In this document: piece by piece, positions 7,366 through 15,813 of the stretch
Layout of the letters: every line of letters begins with the position of its first letter
How positions within the stretch are numbered: the stretch's first letter is position 1
Assembly: GCA_040766325.1 (NCBI GenBank)
Contig: JAXGQR010000003.1
Coordinates: 232,937-296,936 of the forward strand
Source: Dehalobacterium sp040766325
GTDB lineage: Bacteria; Bacillota; Dehalobacteriia; Dehalobacteriales; Dehalobacteriaceae
Direction of reading: 5' to 3'
DNA: 64,000 bases
Notes under the pieces: generated by a model
The model's database searches: none
What the model saw: the letters and a program-made list of their open reading frames with translations, nothing else
Told to the model about the DNA's origin: nothing
Made by a program: the position numbers and the translations under genes

Positions 7366-8796
7366 TTACCATAACCCCAATATTTTCCAATAAGGTAATC
7401 CCAGTACCATCAGGCAAACAATACCAACGACTGCCAATAAAGCACCTACGATCCATATCATTTTACTGTCTTCAACGTAGTCGGTCCCAAAGAGAAGGGG
7501 TCCCACAGCATTGGAGTATGGAGTCACAGCAGAACCATAGGATAAACTATACATGAGCAATAAGCCTACGACCATTAAGTTTACTTCGGCGGCTATAGCC
7601 ATGGAAAAAAGCACCGGGTAGAAAGAAGCCGCAAAAGCTGCTGTAGATGCAAATAAATACCTGGGTAGAATACTTATCACTAACAATATGAGGTATATTA
7701 GAATCGGGTTCATACCGGCGAGAGGTAAGTTTTTACCCATAATATCCGCCAGCCACAAAAAGAATCCTGCATCAGCCAATAAAGCAGCAATCCCTAAAAT
7801 ACCGGCATACCAAATATATGTGGTCCAGGCTTTATCATTGGTTGCCAGGGACTTCCATGGAACCACACGGAAAAGCAGACATAAACATACAAATGCCAGG
7901 GCGACTACCGTAGAATTGATGCCCGAGATCTCAGCTGTGGCCCAGCCGATAATGGCCAGGACAAAAAACAAAGCCAAAAACTTTTCCTGTCGGGTCATAG
8001 TACCTAACTCTTTCAGACCATCTTCTGCAATTTTTTTACTCTCCGGAATCGCTTTTATTTCCGGCGGATAGACTTTGTAAACCAGCCAGGGCATGAATAA
8101 AAATGCTGCCAAACCAGGAACTAAAATTGCGATAAACCAACCAATCCAGCTGACATGAATGTCGAGAATCGATGAGGCAAATTCCATGACCACCAAGTTC
8201 GAAGCACCGGCGGTAACAAACATGGCATGGGTAGTCATACTGTTTTGAAATGATAAAAGCGTTAAATAGGAGCCAATCTTTCTGGATGTAGGTCCGGGAT
8301 TGGAGCCAAGAGCTACAGCCAAACTTCTAAAAATAGGATAAACAATGCCCCCGGTTCGTGCCGTATTGGAAGGTGTCGCCGGGCTGACCAAAAGGTCGGA
8401 GAAGGCCATTACATAGCCCACGGAAAGGGATGATCTGCCGAATTTTTTTAACAGATGATATGAAATCCTTTTTCCCAAATTGGTATCCACAAAAGCCTGA
8501 CCAATTAGATACGCAGAAAAAACCAGCCAAGCAGTTCTGTTGGAAAAACCGCTCAAGGCCATTTTATAATCTAAAAACACAACCCCCAGGGTAGTACATG
8601 CTACCAGCAAAATTACCGGTTCGGGATAGGGTTTGAAAATTACCCCCAAAATGGCACCGATATACACTGCCAGGATATGCCAAGCCTCTACGCTTAGACC
8701 GGCAGGGGGTTCCAAAAACCACATTATCAGGGGTATGCCAACAACAATAGCGAGTCTCCACCAAAAACCTTTCGAATTTTTTTCTTCACTACTCAT
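7366..8796 (-). CDS. DASS-family di/tricarboxylate antiporter (CitT/TtdT/YflS-like)
   Basis: 476 residues from ATG 8796, which has GGAAGG 8 nt upstream (an upstream ATG at 8820 lacks a site). It is a polytopic membrane protein with about 12 hydrophobic segments. The signature SPATPSNTARTGGIVYPI is typical of the CitT/TtdT/SodiT1 branch of the divalent anion:sodium/exchange symporters, and the second pseudo-repeat has SLSYGSAVTPYSNAVGPLL. Members exchange citrate, tartrate, malate, 2-oxoglutarate or succinate. The neighbouring aconitase, PrpF and fumarate-reductase-like genes suggest uptake of a C4-C6 carboxylate in exchange for a reduced product. Confidence 0.8.
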   Translation of the reverse strand: MSSEEKNSKGFWWRLAIVVGIPLIMWFLEPPAGLSVEAWHILAVYIGAILGVIFKPYPEPVILLVACTTLGVVFLDYKMALSGFSNRTAWLVFSAYLIGQAFVDTNLGKRISYHLLKKFGRSSLSVGYVMAFSDLLVSPATPSNTARTGGIVYPIFRSLAVALGSNPGPTSRKIGSYLTLLSFQNSMTTHAMFVTAGASNLVVMEFASSILDIHVSWIGWFIAILVPGLAAFLFMPWLVYKVYPPEIKAIPESKKIAEDGLKELGTMTRQEKFLALFFVLAIIGWATAEISGINSTVVALAFVCLCLLFRVVPWKSLATNDKAWTTYIWYAGILGIAALLADAGFFLWLADIMGKNLPLAGMNPILIYLILLVISILPRYLFASTAAFAASFYPVLFSMAIAAEVNLMVVGLLLMYSLSYGSAVTPYSNAVGPLLFGTDYVEDSKMIWIVGALLAVVGIVCLMVLGLPYWKILGLW

Positions 8797-9299
8797 AAAA
8801 AATACCTTCCTTTCCATCACACAATGTTCTTCCTCTTATGGTAATTTAAATCGAGAGTTTTAAACCTGTTTTCCCTCCTTCCATAAAATAAATAAACCAG
8901 CATCAGGATGAAATTCTTATGTTCATCCTGCTTGCTGGCTTAATACCCGATCGATTCCCTTCGCTAGTTGGGGGAGATAGATAAAACAGCATTATTTATA
9001 ATAGAACTTGACAACTTGCCGGTAGCATACTCCTTGTTAACCTTCATTTTAGTTCAGGCGGGACATATCTCGGCAAATCAAAGATTTGATGAATTCCGAC
9101 TATTATTTCTATTTAATTTTTTACAGTATTTAAATTTTCTCATTATTTCTTTTGCAGTATTTAAATTATGATTTCTTGTTATATGTTCGATATCTTGTTG
9201 CGCTTTTCCTGCTCAATTTAATTTTTTTTTATTTTTTTGCCCATTTTTTTAAAATATTTCTGATTGATAAACTCACAACATAATCAATGGGTTATTGAT
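8797..9299. other. Intergenic region, AT-rich, no gene recognised
   Basis: It contains the upstream region of the DASS transporter, one strong hairpin at 8897-8938 (listed separately), and a short direct repeat CAGTATTTAAATT near 9125 and 9155. Weak open frames of about 65 codons exist but have no ribosome site and low-complexity composition; I see no supportable gene. Confidence 0.5.
8897..8938 (-). terminator. Hairpin, probable terminator on the minus strand
   Basis: CCAGCATCAGGATGAA pairs with TTCATCCTGCTTGCTGG (one mismatch/bulge) to give a long stem at 8897-8938. On the minus strand it is followed by a T-rich stretch (TTTATTTATTTTA). It probably stops transcription coming from the aminotransferase gene before the DASS transporter. 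Confidence 0.5.
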
Positions 9300-10466
9300 T
9301 TAAGCAAGGATTCCGCTTTTCTCGATGCTTTCAACCGCCCAGAGCAGATCTTCTTCATTCTGAACAAAAGCCATGCGTACATACCCTGCTCCAGCCTCAC
9401 CAAATGAACTGCCGGGAATAACCAGAACCCCTGTTTTTTGTACTAATTGCAAGGCAAATTCCTTGTCACATTTAAACCTTGGGGGAATTCTTGTCCATAC
9501 ATAAAAGGTAGCCGCCGGTTTTTCTATTTCCCATCCGATGGAGTTTAGTCCTTCTACCAAAATATCTCGACGCTTTTTATAAGCAGCACGAGTTTCGGTA
9601 ATACAGTCCTGGGGACCTGTCAAAGCTGCAATAGCAGCCTTTTGAAATGGTATAAACATACCTAAATCAATATTGGACTTTATCTTTTTCAGACATCCGA
9701 TCACATCTTTATTGCCCAAAGCAAAACCGATCCTGGCACCGGCTAGACTATATGATTTTGATAGGGAATTAAACTCTATTCCAACATCAAATGCTCCTTC
9801 ATATGATAAAAAGCTGCCGGTAACCTTGCTGTCAAAAACAAGTTCACTGTATGTGTTATCATGAAGAACAATAATGTTGTACTTTTTAGCAAATTCAATC
9901 AAATCCCGATAAAACGACGGTGAGGCTATACTGCTTGTCGGATTATTTGGATAAGAAACGATCATCAGCTTGGCTTTTTCGGCAATTTCAATAGGAATTT
10001 CACTTAAATCAATAACACAGCCATTTTCAGGTCTCTGGGGCATAAAATGAAGCTGGGCGTCTGCAAGAAATACACCTCCCCGATAGATGGGATAGCAGGG
10101 ATCAGGTACAAGAACTAATTCCTCGGGATTTACCACAGCAAGGGAAATATGAGCCAAGCCATCTTGTGAACCTAAAAGAGAAGCGATTTCAGTTTTGGGG
10201 TCCAGACAAACACCATAACGCCGTTGATACCATTCACTTACAGCTTGTAAAAGCTCATCACCATCATTGATACCATATACGTAATTTCTTCCATCATTTG
10301 CTGCAGTCACCAGGGCATCAATAATATGAGGGGCTGGGGAAAGACTTGGTGCTCCGACACTTAGGTCAACAACTCTTTTCCCAGCTGCTAAAAATCCATT
10401 TTTAATTGCTCCCAACTCAAAGAAAATACCTTCCCCAAACCGATCCATGCGTTCTGCAAATTTCAT
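9300..10466 (-). CDS. PLP-dependent aminotransferase, LL-diaminopimelate aminotransferase-like
   Basis: 388 residues, fold-type I class I/II aminotransferase. DapL-like segments are LLGSQDGLAHISLAVVNPEE, VPDPCYPIYRGGVFLADA, IVSYPNNPTSSIA and the PLP lysine motif FNSLSKSYSLAGARIGFALG, followed by IKSNIDLGMFIPFQKAA. True DapL usually reads SLSKTYNMTGWRIGF at the lysine, so substrate preference may differ. The ATG at 10466 or the overlapping TTG at 10469 could start it; GGAAG lies 8-11 nt upstream. It stands alone between hairpins, so it is probably monocistronic. Confidence 0.75.
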   Translation of the reverse strand: MKFAERMDRFGEGIFFELGAIKNGFLAAGKRVVDLSVGAPSLSPAPHIIDALVTAANDGRNYVYGINDGDELLQAVSEWYQRRYGVCLDPKTEIASLLGSQDGLAHISLAVVNPEELVLVPDPCYPIYRGGVFLADAQLHFMPQRPENGCVIDLSEIPIEIAEKAKLMIVSYPNNPTSSIASPSFYRDLIEFAKKYNIIVLHDNTYSELVFDSKVTGSFLSYEGAFDVGIEFNSLSKSYSLAGARIGFALGNKDVIGCLKKIKSNIDLGMFIPFQKAAIAALTGPQDCITETRAAYKKRRDILVEGLNSIGWEIEKPAATFYVWTRIPPRFKCDKEFALQLVQKTGVLVIPGSSFGEAGAGYVRMAFVQNEEDLLWAVESIEKSGILA

Positions 10467-10860
10467 CAATAAGACACTTCCTTTTTGCTATAATCTTGCA
10501 CTTTTGAAATGCACAATATTTTTTATGATTCAAATTATAAATACAAAGGTGGTAATCAATTTGAGAATTCCAGATTTATCATTATTAGGACCATTAGGAC
10601 CGTGAAAAACTAAAGTTTCAACATGTCCCCTACTAGTTTTCCCCCTTGATTTTCATAAATCTGTTTTACGTGAATTTAAAATTTCCTTTTATTGATCTCA
10701 ATTGCTTAAATTTTTTTTGCCGATTAATCAGCACAATTCCCTTCATAAACTAAAATATCTGACATATTATCCATATTCTTTTATCATAAGTTATATTAAT
10801 TTACACAGAATAGAAATGGTGCGTTGTAAAAATGTTAAAAACTGCGAGGGGGTTTTAGAC
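10467..10860. other. Intergenic region between divergent aminotransferase and sspF
   Basis: AT-rich divergent promoter region. It includes a short direct repeat, ATTAGGACC, near 10584 and 10594. An upstream in-frame extension of sspF exists to 10702, but it is AT-rich, lacks a ribosome site and does not belong to the SASP family. I see no other gene or known RNA motif. Confidence 0.45.
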
Positions 10861-11040
10861 ATGGCAAGGCGGAAAGGCGTTATGTCTGAACAGCTGAAAA
10901 TGGAAATCGCCAAAGAATTAGGGATTTACGATACAGTGCAAGCTGAAGGATTTGGATCCGTTCCGTCTCGACAATGCGGAAATATGGTGAAAACCGCCAT
11001 AGAAATCGCAGAAAGAGCTATGACTTCCGGTATCAAATAA
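10861..11040 (+). CDS. sspF: Small acid-soluble spore protein, alpha/beta-type, SspF-like
   Basis: 59 residues starting MARRKGVMSEQLKMEIAKEL and ending with GNMVKTAIEIAERAM. This matches Bacillus SspF in start, length and the conserved ELG.YDTV and GNMVK.AIEIAE segments. SspF-type SASPs are small DNA-associated proteins of the forespore. The ATG at 10861 has GAGGGGG about 6-12 nt upstream; the longer frame to 10702 is not used. The gene marks the organism as an endospore former. It is closed by a strong terminator shared with the convergent DUF362 gene. Confidence 0.85.
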   Translation: MARRKGVMSEQLKMEIAKELGIYDTVQAEGFGSVPSRQCGNMVKTAIEIAERAMTSGIK

Positions 11041-11055
11041 CTACAAACGCACAAA

Positions 11056-11097
11056 AAATTGGAGTCATTTCTTTGGATCTGACTCCAATTTATTTTA
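11056..11097. terminator. Bidirectional terminator between sspF and the DUF362 gene
   Basis: A 12-bp perfect stem (AAATTGGAGTCA at 11056-11067, TGACTCCAATTT at 11080-11091) has a T-rich tail on the plus strand and an A-run on its 5' side, so it can work in both directions. Confidence 0.75.
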
Positions 11098-12229
11098 AAA
11101 ACTTTTTTAATAACCAAGAGCGTTTAATCTCCACCGCATGTTGAGGACAAAGTTCCTGACAACAAAAGCATCGGATACAAGCTGTTAAGTCTACCTCCGG
11201 TTTACCTTCTTTCATTTCAATGATGCCCGGGGGACAACTTTTTTGACAGACTGCACAACCGGTACATAACTCATGATGGAAAATCGGTCGAGGCGTCAGA
11301 CAACGATCCAAATAACTTGCCATCCATACAGGCACTTTTCCTCGATAAAAATGAACGTTTCTAATGAGAGGAATCTTAAAATCAATAACCTTTAAACCGG
11401 ATAAGGATGCTCCTATAATTTCAAAATCCTTCGAAAATAACTGTCTCTCTTTAGCCGCACGCAAAGTAGGTGCTTTTTCTTGATCCAATCCTATTAATGC
11501 TGCCCCCACCCAATCTACCTGATGCGGGTTAAGACCACCCACCAAAGTGTAAATGGGTCGAGGCGATCCAGAAGACGGACCGTCTCCCTCCATACCGATA
11601 ATACCATCGATAATGGAAAAACGGGGATTGATTTTTTGACAAATGTCAACTAAAAGATGGCAAAATTCTTGCTGTTCCGGCATTTTAAAATGGTATTCCG
11701 CCTTAATTAGTCCAGGAATCCCCCCAAACATATTCTTTACCGCCGCGGTAAAAACAGTCATACCATGAGTTTTCAATTTTGCTATGCTGACCACGCCATC
11801 TGCTTCCCACATCGCACGAACCAAGGTCAGGGATTTCACCAGATAACCGTCCTCCACAGGTACTGTAACTGTTGACACATCATAATTCAATGTGCAATCA
11901 AGACGCTTTGCCACTTGAGTCATGCCCGTAGTCTGATAAACGCTTTTTAACAAAACCGGTGTAAAAGGTCCACCGGGACTGTCCCCGATAACCACTCGGC
12001 ATCCTGCAGCCAGTAATTGTGCTGCCACTGCTTCCACAACAGCTGGGTGAGTCGTTACGGCTTCCTCCGGTTTCTTTTTCATTAAAAGATTAACTTTCAA
12101 GAAAATCCTTTCCCCCGGACGGAATATTCTTCTCACCCCTCCGTAAGCATCAAACATTTTTTCAACTATCCGATTAACATCTTCTTGCTGGTATGTTTTA
12201 CATTCACCTAAAAACACTTTATCCATCAT
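11090..12229 (-). CDS. DUF362 protein with C-terminal two-cluster ferredoxin domain
   Basis: 379 residues. The DUF362 domain covers about residues 1-290 (IFLKVNLLMKKKPEEAVTTH, GDSPGGPF, IAKLKTHGMTVFTAAVKNMFG, ISIIDGIIGMEGDGPSSG-like segment). The C-terminal 60 residues carry CTGCAVCQKSCPPGIIEM and CIRCFCCQELCPQHAVEI, binding two [4Fe-4S] clusters. DUF362 proteins are cytoplasmic iron-sulfur proteins of unknown reaction that are common in anaerobes. The start ATG at 12229 follows GAAGGA. It is a single gene that converges on sspF. Confidence 0.75.
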   Translation of the reverse strand: MMDKVFLGECKTYQQEDVNRIVEKMFDAYGGVRRIFRPGERIFLKVNLLMKKKPEEAVTTHPAVVEAVAAQLLAAGCRVVIGDSPGGPFTPVLLKSVYQTTGMTQVAKRLDCTLNYDVSTVTVPVEDGYLVKSLTLVRAMWEADGVVSIAKLKTHGMTVFTAAVKNMFGGIPGLIKAEYHFKMPEQQEFCHLLVDICQKINPRFSIIDGIIGMEGDGPSSGSPRPIYTLVGGLNPHQVDWVGAALIGLDQEKAPTLRAAKERQLFSKDFEIIGASLSGLKVIDFKIPLIRNVHFYRGKVPVWMASYLDRCLTPRPIFHHELCTGCAVCQKSCPPGIIEMKEGKPEVDLTACIRCFCCQELCPQHAVEIKRSWLLKKFLK

Positions 12230-12314
12230 CTGTTTTTATTCCTTCATTTCTTTCATCATCGTTTGATTAAATGTTTTGCCGCAACATGCGCAAGGTCAAT
12301 TTTCCTAACAGAGA

Positions 12315-12336
12315 AAAGAGCCCTGCGGACTCTTTC
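12315..12336 (-). terminator. Terminator of the LysM gene pair
   Basis: Minus-strand stem AAGAGTCC/GGGCTCTT with a GCA loop (one T-G pair), followed by TTCTC. It lies 12 bp beyond the stop of the Met-rich LysM gene. Confidence 0.55.
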
Positions 12337-12347
12337 TGATCTTTTTA

Positions 12348-13112
12348 TCAGTAACCTCTACATTTTTTACAGCCTTTTCTTTTACGCTTCTTCACATTTT
12401 GCTGTACGTGCTGCTGAACCTTTTTATATGCTTGCTCCTCCTGCTGCGCCTGCTCTTCCTCTTCCTTCTGATAATATTTCTGCTCCTGCTGTACTTTTTT
12501 CCCCTTTTGCACTTGCTTTTCCTCTTGCTTTTGCTCCTGTTCTTGCTGCTGATGGCATTCCTTTTCTTGCAGTTCATGTTGCTTATATTGCTGCTCCTGT
12601 TGTACTTGCTGTTGCATTTCTGGCACTTGTTGGGACTCATCATCCATCATCATCAAAGGACACATACCCGGGCAGCAATGCATTTGCATGGGCTGCATCA
12701 TTTCCATCATCTGTGCCATTTGGTTCATGTGATGCATGTGATTCATCTGCATCATATGCATCATTTCCATACAATGACTCATCATAGGACAATCCATATC
12801 CATAGTTGGCATGGTTTGCGCATAGGGCATAGGCATAGGCATAGGCATTATTTGCATCGGTGGCATTGCAGGCATTTGCACCGGCGGCATCATGGGCAAC
12901 CCAGTTGCGGGAGACGGTTTCACCTTGATCTCCTCTTCATGCTTTTGCAGTGAATCCTGAGGTGGGGCCACCGGTATGATAATCTTATTTCCCGGATATA
13001 TTTTATCCGGATCTTCAATATGTTTATTGGCTTCAATTAAATTGGGCAAAGAAACACCGAACATTTTGCCTATTTTGAATAAAGTATCTCCTGCCTTAAC
13101 AACGTATTGCAT
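12348..13112 (-). CDS. LysM protein with Met/His-rich and Gln/Glu/Lys-rich regions, probable spore coat/cortex protein
   Basis: 254 residues. Residues 1-47 form one LysM domain (YVVKAGDTLFKIGKMFGVSL). Residues about 70-155 are extraordinarily Met-rich with His and Cys (runs such as PMPMPMP and MEMMHMMQMNHMHHMNQM). Residues 160-240 are a Gln/Glu/Lys-rich, probably coiled segment, and the tail is KKRKRKGCKKCRGY. LysM binds peptidoglycan; the layout recalls SafA-like spore morphogenetic proteins. The Met/His/Cys region could bind copper or other soft metals. It is 5 bp downstream of a two-LysM gene and probably translationally coupled, as its own ribosome site is weak. Confidence 0.7.
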   Translation of the reverse strand: MQYVVKAGDTLFKIGKMFGVSLPNLIEANKHIEDPDKIYPGNKIIIPVAPPQDSLQKHEEEIKVKPSPATGLPMMPPVQMPAMPPMQIMPMPMPMPYAQTMPTMDMDCPMMSHCMEMMHMMQMNHMHHMNQMAQMMEMMQPMQMHCCPGMCPLMMMDDESQQVPEMQQQVQQEQQYKQHELQEKECHQQQEQEQKQEEKQVQKGKKVQQEQKYYQKEEEEQAQQEEQAYKKVQQHVQQNVKKRKRKGCKKCRGY

Positions 13113-13117
13113 ATTCT

Positions 13118-13591
13118 TTAAAAATTTGACTTTTCTCTCTCCTTCTGCGCCGGCTCCTGATAAACAGGATGTTTGGGTGGATTTTGTTGAGTCGGCTGCA
13201 CTGTAATGGGAGAAGTGTCCTTTTTTTTGGTATTTATATAGTTAATATGTACCTGTTGATTGGTGGAAGTGTTGTTTTCATAATCGTCCATATCCGGTTC
13301 CGGCAGATAAATAACATCCCCCACGTTAATCAGATTAGGGTCGGAAATCTGAGGATTGGCGTTGATCAAATCATCCAGGCTGACACCAAACCTTTTGGCA
13401 ATCAGCCACATGGTATCTCCTCTTTTTACCACATATTCATTGTTTTTTCTGGGAATCTCAATGATTAATCCTACCTGAATATAGTCCGGATCCGCAATAA
13501 TCGGGTTGGCCTCAATCAGTTCATCCAGACTGACACCAAACCTTCTGGCAATTAACCATAAGGTATCTCCCTGTTGTACAGTATACTTCAC
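13118..13591 (-). CDS. Protein with two LysM domains
   Basis: 157 residues. Two LysM repeats, near residues 1-47 (YTVQQGDTLWLIARRFGVSL) and 52-98 (YVVKRGDTMWLIAKRFGVSL), are followed by a Gln/Pro/Thr-rich tail. There is no signal peptide or membrane segment, as in spore-associated LysM proteins such as SafA that act from the mother cell. GTG start at 13591 with AAGGAGGG upstream. It forms an operon with the Met-rich LysM gene downstream. A spore envelope role is inference from the pair and from the other sporulation genes nearby. Confidence 0.75.
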   Translation of the reverse strand: MKYTVQQGDTLWLIARRFGVSLDELIEANPIIADPDYIQVGLIIEIPRKNNEYVVKRGDTMWLIAKRFGVSLDDLINANPQISDPNLINVGDVIYLPEPDMDDYENNTSTNQQVHINYINTKKKDTSPITVQPTQQNPPKHPVYQEPAQKEREKSNF

Positions 13592-13686
13592 AGTTAAGCC
13601 CTCCTTTCATTGATATTCAGTACAATATATGCCTGAATAATTCAATGGTTACCGGAGGACAAATTATAAGCTTGAACTATTTAATT

Positions 13687-14586
13687 TTATTTGTTTTTTT
13701 TGCTTGCACGATCAATCTCAGAAATCATTTCTTTAATTTCCTCTTTTGAAAAGCGATATTTTTCTTCGCAAAAATGACAAGTTAATTCTCCGCACCCCTG
13801 GTCATCTAAGAGAGCATAGAGTTCATCCCGACCAATACCCTTTAAAATGTGCTGTGCCCGTTCACGAGAGCAATTACATTTAAAAGATACCGGCTGCTTT
13901 TCCAATACATGAAAATCCATGCCGTCTAAAATCCTTAATCCAATTTCTTCCGGAGTCATGTCATTATCAATCATCTGACTTACAGGGGGGGCCGCTGCGA
14001 TATTTTTTTCCAACTGGGTAATTGCCTCTTCATCAACCCCAGGCATTAACTGTACAATATATCCCCCAGCCGCCTTCACAGTATGATCAGGATTAATTAA
14101 TACCCCCAGGCCTACCGCGGAAGGTGTTTGTTCCGACTCGAAAAAATAGCGGGTAAGATCTTCGGCGATTTCACCGGATACTAAAGGCACGCTGCCTGTA
14201 TAAGGATCTTTCAGACCTAAATCTTTCACCACATATAAAAACCCATCTTTACCGACAGCATCACCAACATTTAGCTTTCCCGGTCTGATGCTGGGCACAT
14301 GGACATGGGGATTTTCTACATATCCTCTTACTTCGCCCCGGGCATTAGCCACAACCACAATAGCCCCCAAGGGTCCGTTGCCTAATACCCTTAAGGTGAG
14401 AATATCTTCACCCTTTAGATTCAATCCCATCATTACACCGGCGGTAAGCATACGTCCTAATGCAGCACTGGCCACGGGATAGGTATTATGACGGCGTCTC
14501 GCCTCTTCACAAAGATTCGTTGTCGTACAAACCCAAATGCGAATTCCTTCGCCTGCTCCTGTCCCTCTGATGCAATAATCTGACAT
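13687..14586 (-). CDS. hslO: Hsp33 family redox-regulated molecular chaperone
   Basis: 299 residues from ATG 14586, which has AAAGGAGCT upstream; the longer reading to 14613 lacks a site. The N-terminal chaperone domain shows YPVASAALGRMLTAGVMMG and the C-terminal redox zinc centre is intact with CNCSRERA and CHFCEEKYRF, giving the four cysteines of the CxC...CxxC signature. Hsp33 is a cytoplasmic holdase activated by disulfide formation and unfolding during oxidative stress. Single gene with its own promoter region. Confidence 0.95.
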   Translation of the reverse strand: MSDYCIRGTGAGEGIRIWVCTTTNLCEEARRRHNTYPVASAALGRMLTAGVMMGLNLKGEDILTLRVLGNGPLGAIVVVANARGEVRGYVENPHVHVPSIRPGKLNVGDAVGKDGFLYVVKDLGLKDPYTGSVPLVSGEIAEDLTRYFFESEQTPSAVGLGVLINPDHTVKAAGGYIVQLMPGVDEEAITQLEKNIAAAPPVSQMIDNDMTPEEIGLRILDGMDFHVLEKQPVSFKCNCSRERAQHILKGIGRDELYALLDDQGCGELTCHFCEEKYRFSKEEIKEMISEIDRASKKNK

Positions 14587-14629
14587 AAAACAGCTCCTTT
14601 CCTGCTTCTTCATGATCTTTATTCTGTCC

Positions 14630-15762
14630 CTAAGGTTGAAAATGAATTAATATATCTACGATTTCACTTCTGCTTCCGATACGAATAGGTGAACCCCAGG
14701 TCCCACATCCCGTGGAAACAATTACCTGTAGAGCCCTTTTTTTAAATAACCGCCATCAGTTTCGAAGATACCGCTGGTAATTAAATTAACAGGAAAAAGT
14801 TGGCCTCCGTGAGTATGACCGGACAACTGTAGGTCAACGCCCATTTGTTCAGCCTCTGTCAAACGATCCGGCCGGTGATCTAATAAGAGCACAGGAGCAT
14901 GTTTATCTACTCCGCTCATCAAATCACCGAGGGATTGGCGTGGTACACCGTAAAATCTCTCTTTGGAACGGTCATCCCGCCCGATCAAATAAAAGCTGTC
15001 CGCAATGTGCACCACCTCATCCCTCAGGACACGTGCTCCTCCCTGGCGGAAATGTTCCATCACCTGTGCTACTGCTCCATGAATATATTCATGATTGCCC
15101 AAAACAGCATATGTACCATAAAGGGGAGCTAGTTTTTTTAAAGCATCAATAAGCTTTTCTTCTGCCATGACATCTGCACTGCTGTCCACAATATCCCCAG
15201 CAAAAACTACCAAATCCGGTTCTCTTTCATTAATTATCTCCACCATTTTATTGAGTCGTTGACCATCAACAATTTTATCTAAGTGGACATCGGAAACCAG
15301 CACCAAACGAAGTTCGGAAAGGGATCCTCCTGATTTAGCGATCGTCAGTTCATATTGCTTAACCACCGGTTGCCAGGCAAGATAAGTTCCCACCACCTGA
15401 AGTAAGAGAATAAGGAGCATCACCCCTAAACCCATGCGAAAAGCACGTGAGATGCTCCCTTTCATAATTAAGCTAGCCAAATCCAGAGTACCAAAAATTA
15501 ACAAAGCATAGAAAAGAATTCCCAGCCAATAGGAGCCGATCCAAGTCAACATGAGATTAACATAAGTTGAAAAATATTTTTCCCCTACCTGGCGGAAAAT
15601 ACAAGAAAGGGACACTACCCCAAACAGAATCCAATAAATCATTCGATTAGAACCGGGAATATAATTAAAAAAGTATTGCCAGCCGCGTAACCCCACAAAG
15701 TAGTTGATTAATCCATAACAGCCTAGTAGTATTGTCAGTAATGTAACGACACTCCATTTCAC
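14630..15762 (-). pseudogene. Membrane-anchored metallophosphoesterase (YaeI/YkuE-like), frameshifted near the C-terminus
   Basis: The first frame (15762 down to 14722, 346 residues) has four N-terminal membrane segments and then the calcineurin-like phosphoesterase domain: LVSDVHLD, FAGDIVDSS, VLGNHEYIHG and SGHTHGGQLFP. It ends early in KKGLYR. In the minus-one frame the expected family C-terminus continues (VIVSTGCGTWGSPIRIG and SRSEIVDI) to a stop at 14630. The break is at a run of seven A on the coding strand (14737-14743); one more A restores the family sequence. A sequencing error is most likely; programmed slippage on A AAA AAA G is the alternative. The start has CAGGAG upstream. Confidence 0.75.
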
Positions 15763-15813
15763 TCCTGGTTCTTACTCCTTATCTTGATCGTGATCTGAAC
15801 TGGTTTCATTTAC

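Noticed and set aside
8968..9171. Open frame of 67 codons on the plus strand between the DASS and aminotransferase genes
   Set aside because: No ribosome site, hydrophobic low-complexity sequence in an AT-rich intergenic region, no family resemblance.
10702..10860. N-terminal extension of the SASP gene
   Set aside because: The SASP family starts at MARRKG, the extension is AT-rich, and the ribosome site is directly before ATG 10861.
12650..12860. Short repeated units that at first look like a CRISPR or tandem repeat array
   Set aside because: They are degenerate repeats of the Met/Pro/His codons within the LysM gene, with no constant repeat and spacer structure.
12399..12953. Long plus-strand open frame rich in Leu and His opposite the Met-rich LysM gene
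   Set aside because: It is the antisense of a repetitive Met/Gln/Lys coding stretch (cat/ctg/ctt repeats); composition alone keeps it open.
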